Shown here: positions 26,933 through 35,141 of the stretch, piece by piece
Position numbering within the stretch: the first letter of the stretch is position 1
Layout of the letters: each line of letters begins with the position of its first letter
NCBI GenBank assembly: GCA_032017425.1
Contig: DALZPW010000012.1
Source of the DNA: Faucicola tetraodonis
GTDB lineage: Bacteria; Pseudomonadota; Gammaproteobacteria; Pseudomonadales; Moraxellaceae
Reading direction: 5' to 3' (one strand)
DNA length: 64,000 bases
Notes under the pieces: generated by a model
Database searches by the model: none
What the model was told of the DNA's origin: nothing
What the model saw: only the letters and a program-made list of their open reading frames with translations
Position numbers and translations under genes: made by a program

Positions 26933-27658
26933 ATGCAAACATTCGATGAACAACAGCCATTGGCGACAAGCGCAACAGACGCTGAAAACCAAGCCTTGAT
27001 AGCGCGTTGGCAACAGATGAAAACTGACGTTGCTAGACTCAATCCAACTGTCAAACTGCTTGCGGTATCCAAAACCAAACCCAGCTGGATGATTCGCACC
27101 TTAGCGCAGCAAGGTCAGCAAGATTTTGGTGAAAACTATGTGCAAGAAGCGGTGGCAAAAATCGCCGCACTCAAAGACGTTACTGCCAACGAGCAGCCAT
27201 TGGTGTGGCATTATATCGGTCATATTCAGCGTAACAAGACCAAAGAGTTGGCGGCGCATTTTGATTGGGTGCATGGGGTCGATCGCTTAATTATTGCCCA
27301 GCGTCTCAATGGGCAAAGGGGTGAACACCTTCCGCCACTCAATATCTGTATCGAAGTCAATATTGACGATGAAGCCAGTAAATCAGGCTGCCAGCCGGAC
27401 CAGTTACCTGAATTGGTGACAGAGATTAGCCAATTACCCAATTTGCAATTACGCGGACTGATGATTATCCCTGCCAAAAATTCCGCGTCTGCCTTTATCA
27501 AAACCCAACAGCTTTTTGAGCAAAACAAGCGCTATCATGCACATCCTGAGCAGTGGGATACTTTGTCAATGGGCATGAGCGGCGACATTGAGCAAGCCAT
27601 TGCCGCGGGTGCCACCATCGTTCGTATTGGCACCGCCATTTTTGGGGCGAGAAATTAG
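26933..27658 (+). CDS. yggS: PLP homeostasis protein (YggS/PLPBP family)
   Basis: Pyridoxal-5'-phosphate-binding protein that buffers PLP and influences amino and keto acid pools; no catalytic reaction is established. The 241-residue protein has the PLP lysine K47 in LLAVSKTKP, DFGENYVQEA, the HYIGHIQRNK segment, EVNIDDEASKSGC, and the SMGMSGDIEQAI phosphate-binding region. The N-terminus carries about 15 extra residues before the usual start. A strong terminator follows at 27721. Divergent orientation to pilT is the arrangement seen in many gammaproteobacteria. Confidence 0.94.
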   Translation: MQTFDEQQPLATSATDAENQALIARWQQMKTDVARLNPTVKLLAVSKTKPSWMIRTLAQQGQQDFGENYVQEAVAKIAALKDVTANEQPLVWHYIGHIQRNKTKELAAHFDWVHGVDRLIIAQRLNGQRGEHLPPLNICIEVNIDDEASKSGCQPDQLPELVTEISQLPNLQLRGLMIIPAKNSASAFIKTQQLFEQNKRYHAHPEQWDTLSMGMSGDIEQAIAAGATIVRIGTAIFGARN

Positions 27659-27720
27659 TGAGAATAACGGGGTAAAAGGACATCAATTTAACGACTTTTA
27701 TCAGTTTTCACTCAACTATT

Positions 27721-27757
27721 AAGCAGGATCAGTTACTTATTGACCCTGCTTTTTTTT
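27721..27757 (+). terminator. Terminator of yggS
   Basis: AGCAGG pairs with CCTGCT (plus an inner TCA/TGA) and is followed by eight T. Confidence 0.87.
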
Positions 27758-27865
27758 ACAGTAAGCCAAAATAAAGGCGAGATTGTAGGGATTGTTTAAC
27801 CCAATGTGGTGTTAAATTAATGATTTTCTTACCCAATTATTGCTGTAAGCTTTCTATAAGATTTC

Positions 27866-27885
27866 TGTAAGCAAATTAGCTTACA
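27866..27885. repeat. Palindrome TGTAAGC-6-GCTTACA
   Basis: Perfect 7-bp arms separated by AAATTA. A similar TGTAAGC half occurs about 22 bp upstream. It may be an operator for the gene at 28084; no regulator is identified. Confidence 0.5.
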
Positions 27886-27994
27886 TTGTAATATTTTTTA
27901 ACATTTTATGGAAAAAAGATATCCACATCTAAAAAACTTTATTGGTATGATGGCGTTGTTTTACAGAATGTAACCAATACAATAGTTATGTAAT

Positions 27995-28061
27995 TTTTAT
28001 CCGTATATCAACTTTTTAGCTTCTAGTAATCAATTTTGATATAGCCCATATACGGATAAAA
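27995..28061. repeat. 14-bp inverted repeat upstream of NlpC/P60 gene
   Basis: TTTTATCCGTATAT at 27995-28008 is matched exactly by its reverse complement at 28048-28061, with 39 bp between. The right arm ends 22 bp before the start codon, so it could form a long-stem leader hairpin or bind a dimeric regulator. Confidence 0.7.
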
Positions 28062-28083
28062 GTTCTGAACGGATTAAAGCCCT

Positions 28084-28608
28084 ATGAACTTTCTTCAAAA
28101 AACTTTATTAACCGCTCTACCTTGTGTCTTGTTCAGCCTAGCCCCAACCGCTGCCAATGCCGACAATGGTATCACAGAATATTTCGGTAGCTTTAACTCA
28201 AGTGTTTCTCAAAATCCAGAGGGTGGCTCAAAAGCAGATAGCCTCATTGCAAAAGCCAAAAACTTTATCGGTTTACCTTACCGCTGGGGTGGTACCAGCC
28301 CAACGAGTGGTTTTGACTGTAGCGGCTTTATGCAATATGTTTATAAACAAACCGCTAACATCAATCTGCCACGTACCTCAAGCAGCATGGCGCAAGTGGG
28401 TGAACGTATTAGCCGTAATGAGTTAAAGCCAGGCGATATGGTGTTTTTCTCTCAAGGTGGTGGTCGTATCTCTCATGTGGGCATGTACATCGGTGAAGGT
28501 CGTTTTATTCATTCACCATCAACCGGCAAAAGTATTTCTATTACAAGTTTAGATTCTGGCTATTGGGCAAATAAATTCGTGACAGCGCGCCGTGTCTTGG
28601 ACGCTTGA
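28084..28608 (+). CDS. Secreted NlpC/P60 peptidoglycan endopeptidase
   Basis: A 174-residue C40-family hydrolase that should cleave between D-gamma-glutamyl and diaminopimelate in peptide stems of murein. The signal peptide covers about residues 1-26 (ends ANADN). The catalytic domain shows Cys79 in FDCSGF, His131 in SHVGMYIG and a third polar residue His143 in FIHSPS, all intact. The N-terminal linker is short and Ser-rich, and there is no SH3 or LysM module. It is monocistronic with a terminator at 28685 and an inverted repeat in its leader. Confidence 0.92.
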   Translation: MNFLQKTLLTALPCVLFSLAPTAANADNGITEYFGSFNSSVSQNPEGGSKADSLIAKAKNFIGLPYRWGGTSPTSGFDCSGFMQYVYKQTANINLPRTSSSMAQVGERISRNELKPGDMVFFSQGGGRISHVGMYIGEGRFIHSPSTGKSISITSLDSGYWANKFVTARRVLDA

Positions 28609-28953
28609 GTGTAATCGAGAACGTTACTATTAAAGAATATTGTTGAAAAAACCCATAAAGTTAAAATGCTGTGAAATGTTGATCAAGGTAAGTTTATGCT
28701 TACCTTTTTTATTTTGTCGAGGAAATTTTGATACAAATAGATAAGTCAAGAATAATTAAAAAAAATTAAACATTTACCCATTGGTTATTAATAAAGTATT
28801 AGAATGAAGCAATAATACCTTATATAATCTTTAGGGTAAGTTAAATGCAAACGACTAAAACTAATCAATGAACGACAATGACTGACATCGCTGTTGATTT
28901 GTTTAATGCGTGACGCCCTTTTTTAATAGATTTATTGATTTTGCAATAATCCT
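28609..28953. other. Intergenic region with one terminator
   Basis: This 345-bp gap holds the terminator at 28685-28710. The remainder is AT-rich and should hold the promoter of the diguanylate cyclase gene; I see nothing else in it. Confidence 0.5.
28685..28710 (+). terminator. Terminator of the NlpC/P60 gene
   Basis: AAGGTAAG and CTTACCTT form a perfect 8-bp stem around a six-base loop, followed by T. Confidence 0.88.
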
Positions 28954-30303
28954 ATGACCCAAACCGCCTTGCCAAGCTTTAAAGAACAATTGCAGCAAAC
29001 GCTAAAATTTTTTAGCTTTAAACCTTCGCTATATATCAATTCGCCAAGAGTCAACGATACCAATAAATTCATGCTGTTTATTATATTGGCGTTGGTTGAG
29101 ACATTTTTTCATTTAATTTGGTATGCGACAGTTCTTGTCATCACATTGCCTATAGATATCTTTCCTTTTGCGCACAAGTTCAACCAAATCTTTAATCGCA
29201 GCTTGATGATCAATGTTACCTATTTGGGACTGGCGATGGTGTTGTTTTGCGGGTATTCACTATGGGTCATCACTCGCATTCCTGAACAGTCAAGACTTTG
29301 GCGAGAGTACCAAATCTTTTTTGTAATCATCTATTTGATTTATGAAAATCTTTTTATTGTCTGGATTGGCAACAACAGTGCGCTTGAAGGTGTAATGCTG
29401 ATTAGTTCCACCGGTCTTGGGATGGTGCTATTAAGATGGCGACTGGTCTGGGTGTCGTTTGTCAGTTGTATTGTTGCATTATTTATTTTTAATATGAGTA
29501 ATAGCATGAACTGGTGGCAATTGTTGCCTAGGTTGTATCCAAGTTTAGCAGCGCGTAGTCATTGGCTTTGGGGATTGTCTTTTAGCTTTTTGGTAACCGC
29601 CAAGGCAACAGTCACGCTGTATTGTATTTTACAGGGCATGAAAGTCATGAACTTTCAGCGCCGCAAGATTTATGATTTGCTAGAAGCTGATGCGCTCACC
29701 AATATTGCCAATCGGCGTACCATTTATAGTTTTTTGAGTTATTTATGGCAACGTAAAAGCGATTGGAATACGCTTAGTGTGATTTATATTGATTTGGACA
29801 AATTTAAACATATCAATGATAAATATGGTCATGATGCGGGTGATGCGACGTTGATTTGTACCGCGAATACCTTAAAAAACTTCTTACCGACAGGGACGAT
29901 GTTTGGACGCGTGGGTGGGGAAGAATTTTGCATCATCTTGCCTAATATGGGGATTGAGCAAGCCTACGATATGGCAGAGCAGCTGCGCCAGGCTTTTGAA
30001 AAGCAAGTGGTGAGATATGGCATCTTTGATACAGAAATTCAATTTACCGCAAGCTTAGGTATAGCCAGCCTTTATCAAAATCATGGGAGAGATAGCGAGC
30101 GTGCGATTAATAATCGCAGTTTTATCGAATATATGCGCGAGTATATGCATAGTTTACCAACCATGCCTGCACTGCCACCTGCCCTTGAGCGCATTATCAA
30201 ATTCTCCGATTTGGCAATGCAGCAAGCCAAAGCCAATGGTCGCAACTGTGTGGTCAAAGGTCAATGTTATTTATTGATGACGCAAAGCAATCAGCCGTCA
30301 TAA
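28954..30303 (+). CDS. Membrane-anchored diguanylate cyclase (GGDEF)
   Basis: A 449-residue protein predicted to make cyclic di-GMP at the inner membrane. About residues 40-230 contain roughly six hydrophobic helices with no recognised named sensor domain (it resembles a MASE-type membrane module in layout only). The GGDEF domain follows: DALTNIANRRTIYSFL, YIDLDKFKHINDKYGHDAGD, and the active-site loop GGEEF at 321-325. The allosteric RxxD inhibitory site, normally five residues ahead of GGEEF, is missing. An insertion near the C-terminus (about 385-415) separates the last elements. It may influence pilus-based motility, but that is inference. Confidence 0.88.
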   Translation: MTQTALPSFKEQLQQTLKFFSFKPSLYINSPRVNDTNKFMLFIILALVETFFHLIWYATVLVITLPIDIFPFAHKFNQIFNRSLMINVTYLGLAMVLFCGYSLWVITRIPEQSRLWREYQIFFVIIYLIYENLFIVWIGNNSALEGVMLISSTGLGMVLLRWRLVWVSFVSCIVALFIFNMSNSMNWWQLLPRLYPSLAARSHWLWGLSFSFLVTAKATVTLYCILQGMKVMNFQRRKIYDLLEADALTNIANRRTIYSFLSYLWQRKSDWNTLSVIYIDLDKFKHINDKYGHDAGDATLICTANTLKNFLPTGTMFGRVGGEEFCIILPNMGIEQAYDMAEQLRQAFEKQVVRYGIFDTEIQFTASLGIASLYQNHGRDSERAINNRSFIEYMREYMHSLPTMPALPPALERIIKFSDLAMQQAKANGRNCVVKGQCYLLMTQSNQPS

Positions 30304-30304
30304 C

Positions 30305-30346
30305 TTAGCCTTTATAATTTAGCTTCTATAACCCAGCCTTCATAAT
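30305..30346. repeat. Three degenerate 14-bp tandem units
   Basis: Units TTAGCCTTTATAAT, TTAGCTTCTATAAC and CCAGCCTTCATAAT follow one another between the diguanylate cyclase stop codon and the 3' end of truD, overlapping the last truD codons by seven bases. Confidence 0.6.
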
Positions 30347-31428
30347 TCAGTGGTGAGTACCGAGCTTGCAACAAGCGTATCAATCATCGTCGTCGCAAAA
30401 CTGCCTGCCGGTAATTCAAAATCTAACACCAATGTCTCACCGTCTTGCCAAACCCATTGCAAGTTACGGGGCAACATACGCAGGGAGCGGCGCTGCTGCT
30501 TTAAACCAAACTCAATCAGACCTTGACTTAGCTGCTGATAAATGGGATTGTCAGTGATGACGGATAGTTCTAATGCGTTAACCTTACCACTGCTTTTTAA
30601 CTCACCTGCGCCCCACATCGGTGCAGTCAAATGGATATCACCACTTTGTAGCCTTGATAGCATGGTTTCATCTATATGCTGTGCCACAAAAATACTGTTT
30701 GAACCCGCCAAATTCATCACATCACCATCAAGCGGTTGGTTCCAAATGCCCAATGCGATACGTTTTGCCAAGATGGCATTGAATAATTCACTACGCGCTG
30801 CCGACAGATACAGACTGATTTTATCTTGGTCAAATTTGCGATGAATTTTTTTGCCCCTAATTGTATGATGGGTGAATAGTTCGATAGCGGCATCAGTATT
30901 ATTGGCATCTTGCCCAAAGCGCTGCTCGCCAAAATAATTGGGAACACCTTGTGTTTTGATAGTCGCAAGTTGTTGCTCGATGGCGGCTTTCTCACCCACC
31001 ACATTGCGTAAGGTGATGATAAACTGATTGGCCTGATGAGTACCGCGCCCCAGTTTTTTGTGATGCCAATGCTGTGCCAGTATTTCTAGCGTTTCATCGC
31101 TAGCTAATTTGGTCTGGACAAATTGCTCAAAGTTTTGTTCAGGGGCAATTTTTTTTGGCAAGCGAAGACTAAACCACTGCGTCGTCAGCGCATGACGATC
31201 TTTGAGCCCCGAATATCCTACATCCTTGAGTGGGATGCCTGCCCATTGTGACAGCAACTTTGCCACAAAATTGGTATTCATACGGGTTTTTTGAATATGA
31301 AGCCAAAGATGTTCGCCTGTATGGCTGCATTCAATGCCAAGTTTTTCATGGACAATAAAATCAGTGGGTTGTTGTTTATAAATAGCGGACTCAATCGCAG
31401 GGGTATAGGGTGAAGGCAGTTTTGGCAT
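30340..31428 (-). CDS. truD: tRNA pseudouridine(13) synthase TruD
   Basis: Converts U13 of tRNA-Glu (and others) to pseudouridine. The 362-residue protein has the TruD-specific catalytic motif YSGLKDRHA with Asp77, preceded by KTRMNTNFV and followed by the insertion domain (PNYFGEQRFGQDANN, GTHQANQFIITLR) typical of the family. The order of motifs and length agree with gammaproteobacterial TruD. It converges on the diguanylate cyclase with a 36-bp gap occupied by small tandem repeats. The usual surE-pcm-nlpD neighbours of enterobacteria are not present. Confidence 0.95.
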   Translation of the reverse strand: MPKLPSPYTPAIESAIYKQQPTDFIVHEKLGIECSHTGEHLWLHIQKTRMNTNFVAKLLSQWAGIPLKDVGYSGLKDRHALTTQWFSLRLPKKIAPEQNFEQFVQTKLASDETLEILAQHWHHKKLGRGTHQANQFIITLRNVVGEKAAIEQQLATIKTQGVPNYFGEQRFGQDANNTDAAIELFTHHTIRGKKIHRKFDQDKISLYLSAARSELFNAILAKRIALGIWNQPLDGDVMNLAGSNSIFVAQHIDETMLSRLQSGDIHLTAPMWGAGELKSSGKVNALELSVITDNPIYQQLSQGLIEFGLKQQRRSLRMLPRNLQWVWQDGETLVLDFELPAGSFATTMIDTLVASSVLTTEL

Positions 31429-31553
31429 GCTAGGGTTACTTGCAAAAGGTTTATTTTAACAAATGGATGATTGATAAACCATCTCGATTACAGATTCGAT
31501 TACAGCAGCGCTTTATTATAACCATGCTTTATTGTCTTATGCTAATAGGTTAA

Positions 31554-31745
31554 AAATATGACGGCAACAACAATGACGTCAAATACGGCTTGAATGCCAA
31601 AGTAATAGACAATAAAGTAGTGCTTGCTAAGTTAGGTATGTTGGTTAATTTAGGTGCATTGGGTGGCAAAATCGGTCATCCTAACTTGGCAAAATTTTTA
31701 ACGCATCCTATGTTTAGCCAATGTGAGCATAAAAAGAGAAAAAAC
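31554..31745 (+). pseudogene. Possible 5' gene remnant fused in frame ahead of a GNAT gene
   Basis: After a TAA at 31551-31553 the frame stays open up to the GNAT start and reads as plausible protein (for example NDVKYGLNAKVIDNK and LVNLGALGGKIGHPNL), yet has no ATG that would serve as a beginning and is unlike GNAT N-termini. It could be the decayed piece of a neighbouring gene; I cannot identify the family. Confidence 0.3.
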
Positions 31746-32345
31746 ATGAAAGACCCTGATAGCAATATCGATAAAAACGCCGTGCAATTACGCGTTGCCA
31801 CGCAACAAGACGTCGAAACTTTGGTAACTTTGCTCAATCGCTGTTACCGCTCAGATGAAGGCTGGACCAATGAAGCGGCTTTAATTGGTGGGATTCGTAC
31901 CACGCCCGAGGAAATGACAGCCCTGATAGACAACCCGAACGTTTATCTGTTCGTGTTTGAAAATCCGCACGATAGCGATGATTTGCTCGGGTGTATTTCT
32001 GTGGATTTCTCACCCATTAACCATCAGCCAGCGGCGTATATTGGTACTTTTGCGGTTCATCCTGCTGTGCAAGGTAAAGGCATTGGCGATACGATGTTGT
32101 CTGCGGTAGAAACGTTTGCTATCAGACATGCCCACGCCAAAAACGTAACCCATTTACCTTTAACCCATTTACCTTTAACCCATTTATCTATGTCGATTTT
32201 AAGTCATCGACCAGAGCTGTTAAGTTATTATCAGCGCCGCGGTTATCTACTGACAGGGGAGAGGATGGCATTTCCAAGAGACGGCAACAATGGCGACCCC
32301 AAACGCGATGAGGTATTTTTAGAGTTTTTGCAAAAACCCATTTAA
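31746..32345 (+). CDS. GNAT family N-acetyltransferase
   Basis: A 199-residue acetyltransferase: LRVATQQDVETLVTLLNRCYRSDEGW at the start, YIGTFAVHPAVQGKGIGDTML (acetyl-CoA motif A), and LSYYQRRGYLLTG in motif B. The pattern with GWTNEA early resembles a subgroup of small GNATs of unknown substrate. ATG 31746 is chosen since it begins just before the domain; the open frame continues upstream into unrelated-looking sequence. Between motif A and B sits a three-fold repeat HLPLT encoded by exact 15-bp DNA repeats, absent from normal GNATs. The gene is followed by another apparent remnant. Confidence 0.82.
   Translation: MKDPDSNIDKNAVQLRVATQQDVETLVTLLNRCYRSDEGWTNEAALIGGIRTTPEEMTALIDNPNVYLFVFENPHDSDDLLGCISVDFSPINHQPAAYIGTFAVHPAVQGKGIGDTMLSAVETFAIRHAHAKNVTHLPLTHLPLTHLSMSILSHRPELLSYYQRRGYLLTGERMAFPRDGNNGDPKRDEVFLEFLQKPI
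32146..32190 (+). repeat. Three 15-bp tandem repeats inside GNAT gene
   Basis: TAACCCATTTACCTT occurs twice exactly and a third time with two changes, encoding repeated HLPLT. Being a multiple of three, it can expand or shrink without changing frame. Confidence 0.85.
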
Positions 32346-32484
32346 GCAAATAAAGCGTCCGTCAACACTCAATGGACAATTTAAACTGACCCAAGATAGC
32401 AAAGGCACACCGATGTTGACGGTTACCAGTGTAAATCAAATCAGTATCTTTAAAACTAGTATCTTTAAACCTGTAGCTGCGTAA
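32346..32484 (+). pseudogene. Possible 3' gene remnant after the GNAT gene
   Basis: In the frame one base after that of the GNAT gene, sequence from about 32338 stays open to a TAA at 32482-32484 and reads protein-like: LNGQFKLTQDSKGTPMLTV, then a repeated SIFK. It contains a 15-bp tandem duplication near the end. There is no start codon with a ribosome site. It may be the tail of a gene broken by the GNAT region; the family is not recognised. Confidence 0.3.
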
Positions 32485-32502
32485 TTTGGCAGTTTAATAA
32501 TT

Positions 32503-32532
32503 AAAAAAAGCCCACATCAATCAGTGGGCTTT
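32503..32532 (-). terminator. Terminator of proA
   Basis: On the minus strand AAAGCCCAC pairs with GTGGGCTTT around an eight-base loop, followed by T. The plus-strand side has only TTTG, so it is mainly for proA. Confidence 0.85.
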
Positions 32533-32549
32533 GTAGTGGTAACTAACTA

Positions 32550-33845
32550 TTATTTTCTGACTTCCCCATGCCCAAACACAATCCATTTTTGCGATGTTAA
32601 ACCTTCAAGACCCACAGGGCCGCGCGCATGGATTTTATCGGTAGAGATACCAATCTCTGCACCCAAACCATATTCAAATCCATCGGCAAAGCGGGTTGAT
32701 GCATTGACCATCACGCTACTAGAATCAACTTCACGCATGAATGTTAACGATTTTGAGTAGTTTTCGGTGATAATCGCATCGGTATGGTGTGAGCCATGGG
32801 TATTGATATGGGCAATGGCTTCGTCGATATCGGCGACTACTTTAATCGCCAAAATTGGCGCCAAATATTCGGTATCCCAATCTGCCTCACTCGCCGCTGA
32901 CAGATGAGCGGTTAATTCAGCGGTATCGCTCAAGATGGCTAAGGTTTTTGGACAGCCGCGTAATTGCATGGCACTGTCTGCAGCGACAATGGCGCTGGCG
33001 ATTGGCGGCAGCGCTTGCGCAGCGATTTGGCTATCAATCAGCAGCGTTTCCATGGTATTACAAGTCCCGTAGCGGTGAGTTTTGGCATTGACGCAAATAT
33101 CGGTTGCCATAGTCAAGTTTGCATCGCGATCGACAAAGGTATGGCAGTTACCATCTAGATGCTTGATGACAGGGACGCGCGCTTCATTACTGATACGCTC
33201 AATCAGGCTTTTACCACCCCGCGGCACAATCACATCGACATAGCGATTCATGGTGATAAGTTCCCCCACTGCCGCGCGGTCAGTGGTTTCGACCACTTGC
33301 ACGGCGGCCTCTGGCAAACCAACCGCTTGTAAACCTTGTTTGACACACGCAGCCAATGCTTGGTTGGAATAAAACGCTTCTGACCCGCCTCGTAGGATAA
33401 TCGCATTGCCAGATTTTAATGCCAAAGACGCAGCTTCAATCGTCACATTGGGGCGAGATTCATAAATCATCCCGACCACGCCCAGCGGCACGCGCATTTT
33501 ACCTAGCTGAATACCCGATGGACGAAAGGTCATATCCGTGACCTCGCCAATCGGGTCAGGTAACATGGCGACATCTTTTAGCCCTTGTAACATGCCTTCA
33601 AAACGCGCATCGGTGAGCGCTAATCGGTCAAGTAGTGCGTCATCCAGTCCTTTTTGTTGACCGTTTTGCATATCGGTGGCATTGGCAGCTAGCACCTGTG
33701 ATTTGGCTTGTTGCAGGGCGTCATAGATAGCGAGTAGGGCGCTATTTTTGAGCGCGGTGTCTGCTTTTGCCAAAATTGCTGAAGCAGCGCGCGCTTGCTG
33801 TCCCACGGTTTGCATATAATGTTTGGTATCAGTCATGGTTTGCAT
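32550..33845 (-). CDS. proA: Gamma-glutamyl phosphate reductase
   Basis: NADPH-dependent reduction of gamma-glutamyl phosphate to glutamate-5-semialdehyde in proline synthesis. The 431-residue protein shows GVVGMIYESRPNVT (cofactor region), GNAIILRGGSEA, the catalytic cysteine in GTCNTMETLL, and the C-terminal STRFADGFEYGLGAEIGIST signature. AGGG lies nine bases before ATG 33845. The kinase partner proB is not in this window, so the genes of the pathway are split. It is monocistronic with a terminator. Confidence 0.96.
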   Translation of the reverse strand: MQTMTDTKHYMQTVGQQARAASAILAKADTALKNSALLAIYDALQQAKSQVLAANATDMQNGQQKGLDDALLDRLALTDARFEGMLQGLKDVAMLPDPIGEVTDMTFRPSGIQLGKMRVPLGVVGMIYESRPNVTIEAASLALKSGNAIILRGGSEAFYSNQALAACVKQGLQAVGLPEAAVQVVETTDRAAVGELITMNRYVDVIVPRGGKSLIERISNEARVPVIKHLDGNCHTFVDRDANLTMATDICVNAKTHRYGTCNTMETLLIDSQIAAQALPPIASAIVAADSAMQLRGCPKTLAILSDTAELTAHLSAASEADWDTEYLAPILAIKVVADIDEAIAHINTHGSHHTDAIITENYSKSLTFMREVDSSSVMVNASTRFADGFEYGLGAEIGISTDKIHARGPVGLEGLTSQKWIVFGHGEVRK

Positions 33846-34091
33846 AGTCAGTCCCTAATATAATCATCGCTTCATCATAACAACTTCAATCCAAAAATGG
33901 AATTTAGAAAGTTTTGACAGACAAAAATTAATGGTTATGACTTAATCTAAAAACCAGTGCTAAAGACCAGTGCCCTAAAATCGAACGCCATAAAATAAAG
34001 TTAAATGAGAGAAAAATTTGCGTTTTAGTAGCGTTTTAAGCGAAAATAGACAGTTTTTTTCCACCTATCGTCTAATTTTGGATTAAATATC

Positions 34092-34886
34092 ATGTCAGAT
34101 GCTATGCCAAACTTACAGCGTCCTGTAGCCTTGCAACTTAACAATATCCACAAGAACTTTGGATCGCTTGAAGTACTAAAAGGTGTATCGTTGACCGCTT
34201 ATGATGGCGATGTCATCTCAATTCTTGGCTCGAGCGGTTCGGGCAAATCCACCTTGCTACGCTGTATAAATTTGCTTGAAAACCCCTCGCAAGGGGAGGT
34301 TTTTTTGGGCAATGAAGCATTGGTATTAAAACCGAATAAATCCGGGGATTTGGTTGCCGCCAATCAACGCCAACTTGAGCAGTTTCGCTCAAAAATGGGT
34401 TTTGTGTTCCAAAACTTTAATTTATGGCCACACCGGACTATTTTACAAAACATCATTGAAGGGCCGACCCAAGTCCTAAAAATCGCCAAAGACCAAGCCA
34501 TCAGTGAAGCTGAAGTGCTACTAAAACGCGTAGAATTACTGGACAAAAAAGATGCTTATCCAGAAAACTTATCGGGTGGGCAACGCCAGCGTATCGCCAT
34601 CGCTCGTGCGTTAGCGATGAAGCCCCAAGTATTGCTATTTGATGAGCCAACCTCTGCCCTCGACCCAGAATTGGTCAATGAAGTATTAGCGGTGATGAAA
34701 TCGCTTGCTGAAGAAGGTCGCACCATGCTGATTGTCACCCATGAAATGCGTTTTGCGCGCGATGTATCAAGCCAAGTGGTGTTCTTGCATGAGGGACGTA
34801 TCGAAGAAATAGGCACACCAGAGCAAGTATTTGACAATCCGCAATCAGCGCGGGTGAAAGACTTTATGGCAAGCCATCAAAAATAA
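34092..34886 (+). CDS. Polar amino acid ABC transporter ATP-binding protein (HisP/ArtP type)
   Basis: A 264-residue ATPase that energises import by the two permeases at 38074 and 38805. It has Walker A GSSGSGKST, the Q-loop FVFQNFNLWPHRT typical of the polar amino acid family, signature LSGGQRQR, Walker B VLLFDEPTSALDPE and the switch histidine in VTHEMRF. Length and motif layout match HisP. The gene is the first of a probable transporter locus: ATPase, three binding proteins, two permeases. A 255-bp gap separates it from the first binding protein, so the latter may have its own promoter. Confidence 0.93.
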   Translation: MSDAMPNLQRPVALQLNNIHKNFGSLEVLKGVSLTAYDGDVISILGSSGSGKSTLLRCINLLENPSQGEVFLGNEALVLKPNKSGDLVAANQRQLEQFRSKMGFVFQNFNLWPHRTILQNIIEGPTQVLKIAKDQAISEAEVLLKRVELLDKKDAYPENLSGGQRQRIAIARALAMKPQVLLFDEPTSALDPELVNEVLAVMKSLAEEGRTMLIVTHEMRFARDVSSQVVFLHEGRIEEIGTPEQVFDNPQSARVKDFMASHQK

Positions 34887-35141
34887 TCCAATCAGCCTAT
34901 CAGCCGTCAATTGCCATGCGATTGGCGGTTTTGTAGTTTTAGGCATCAGAAAAAATTTATTTGATTTAATTGTTGCTGAATACGTTTTTCACTTGCAAAA
35001 ATGTTAATTTATGTTAATTTTAACTAAATTGTAAACTCGCATTGATTTTAGTCGCATTGATTTTAAATATTGAAATCGCTGAAAGCGAAACCTGATATTA
35101 AATCGCTTTTTATTCAAAAATTTCATTTGTAAGGAACATCC

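Larger units (their letters stand above)
27659..28083. other. Intergenic region with terminator and two inverted repeats
   Basis: This 425-bp AT-rich gap contains the yggS terminator (27721-27757), a short palindrome (27866-27885) and a widely spaced inverted repeat (27995-28061) just upstream of the NlpC/P60 gene. No gene is visible. Confidence 0.6.
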
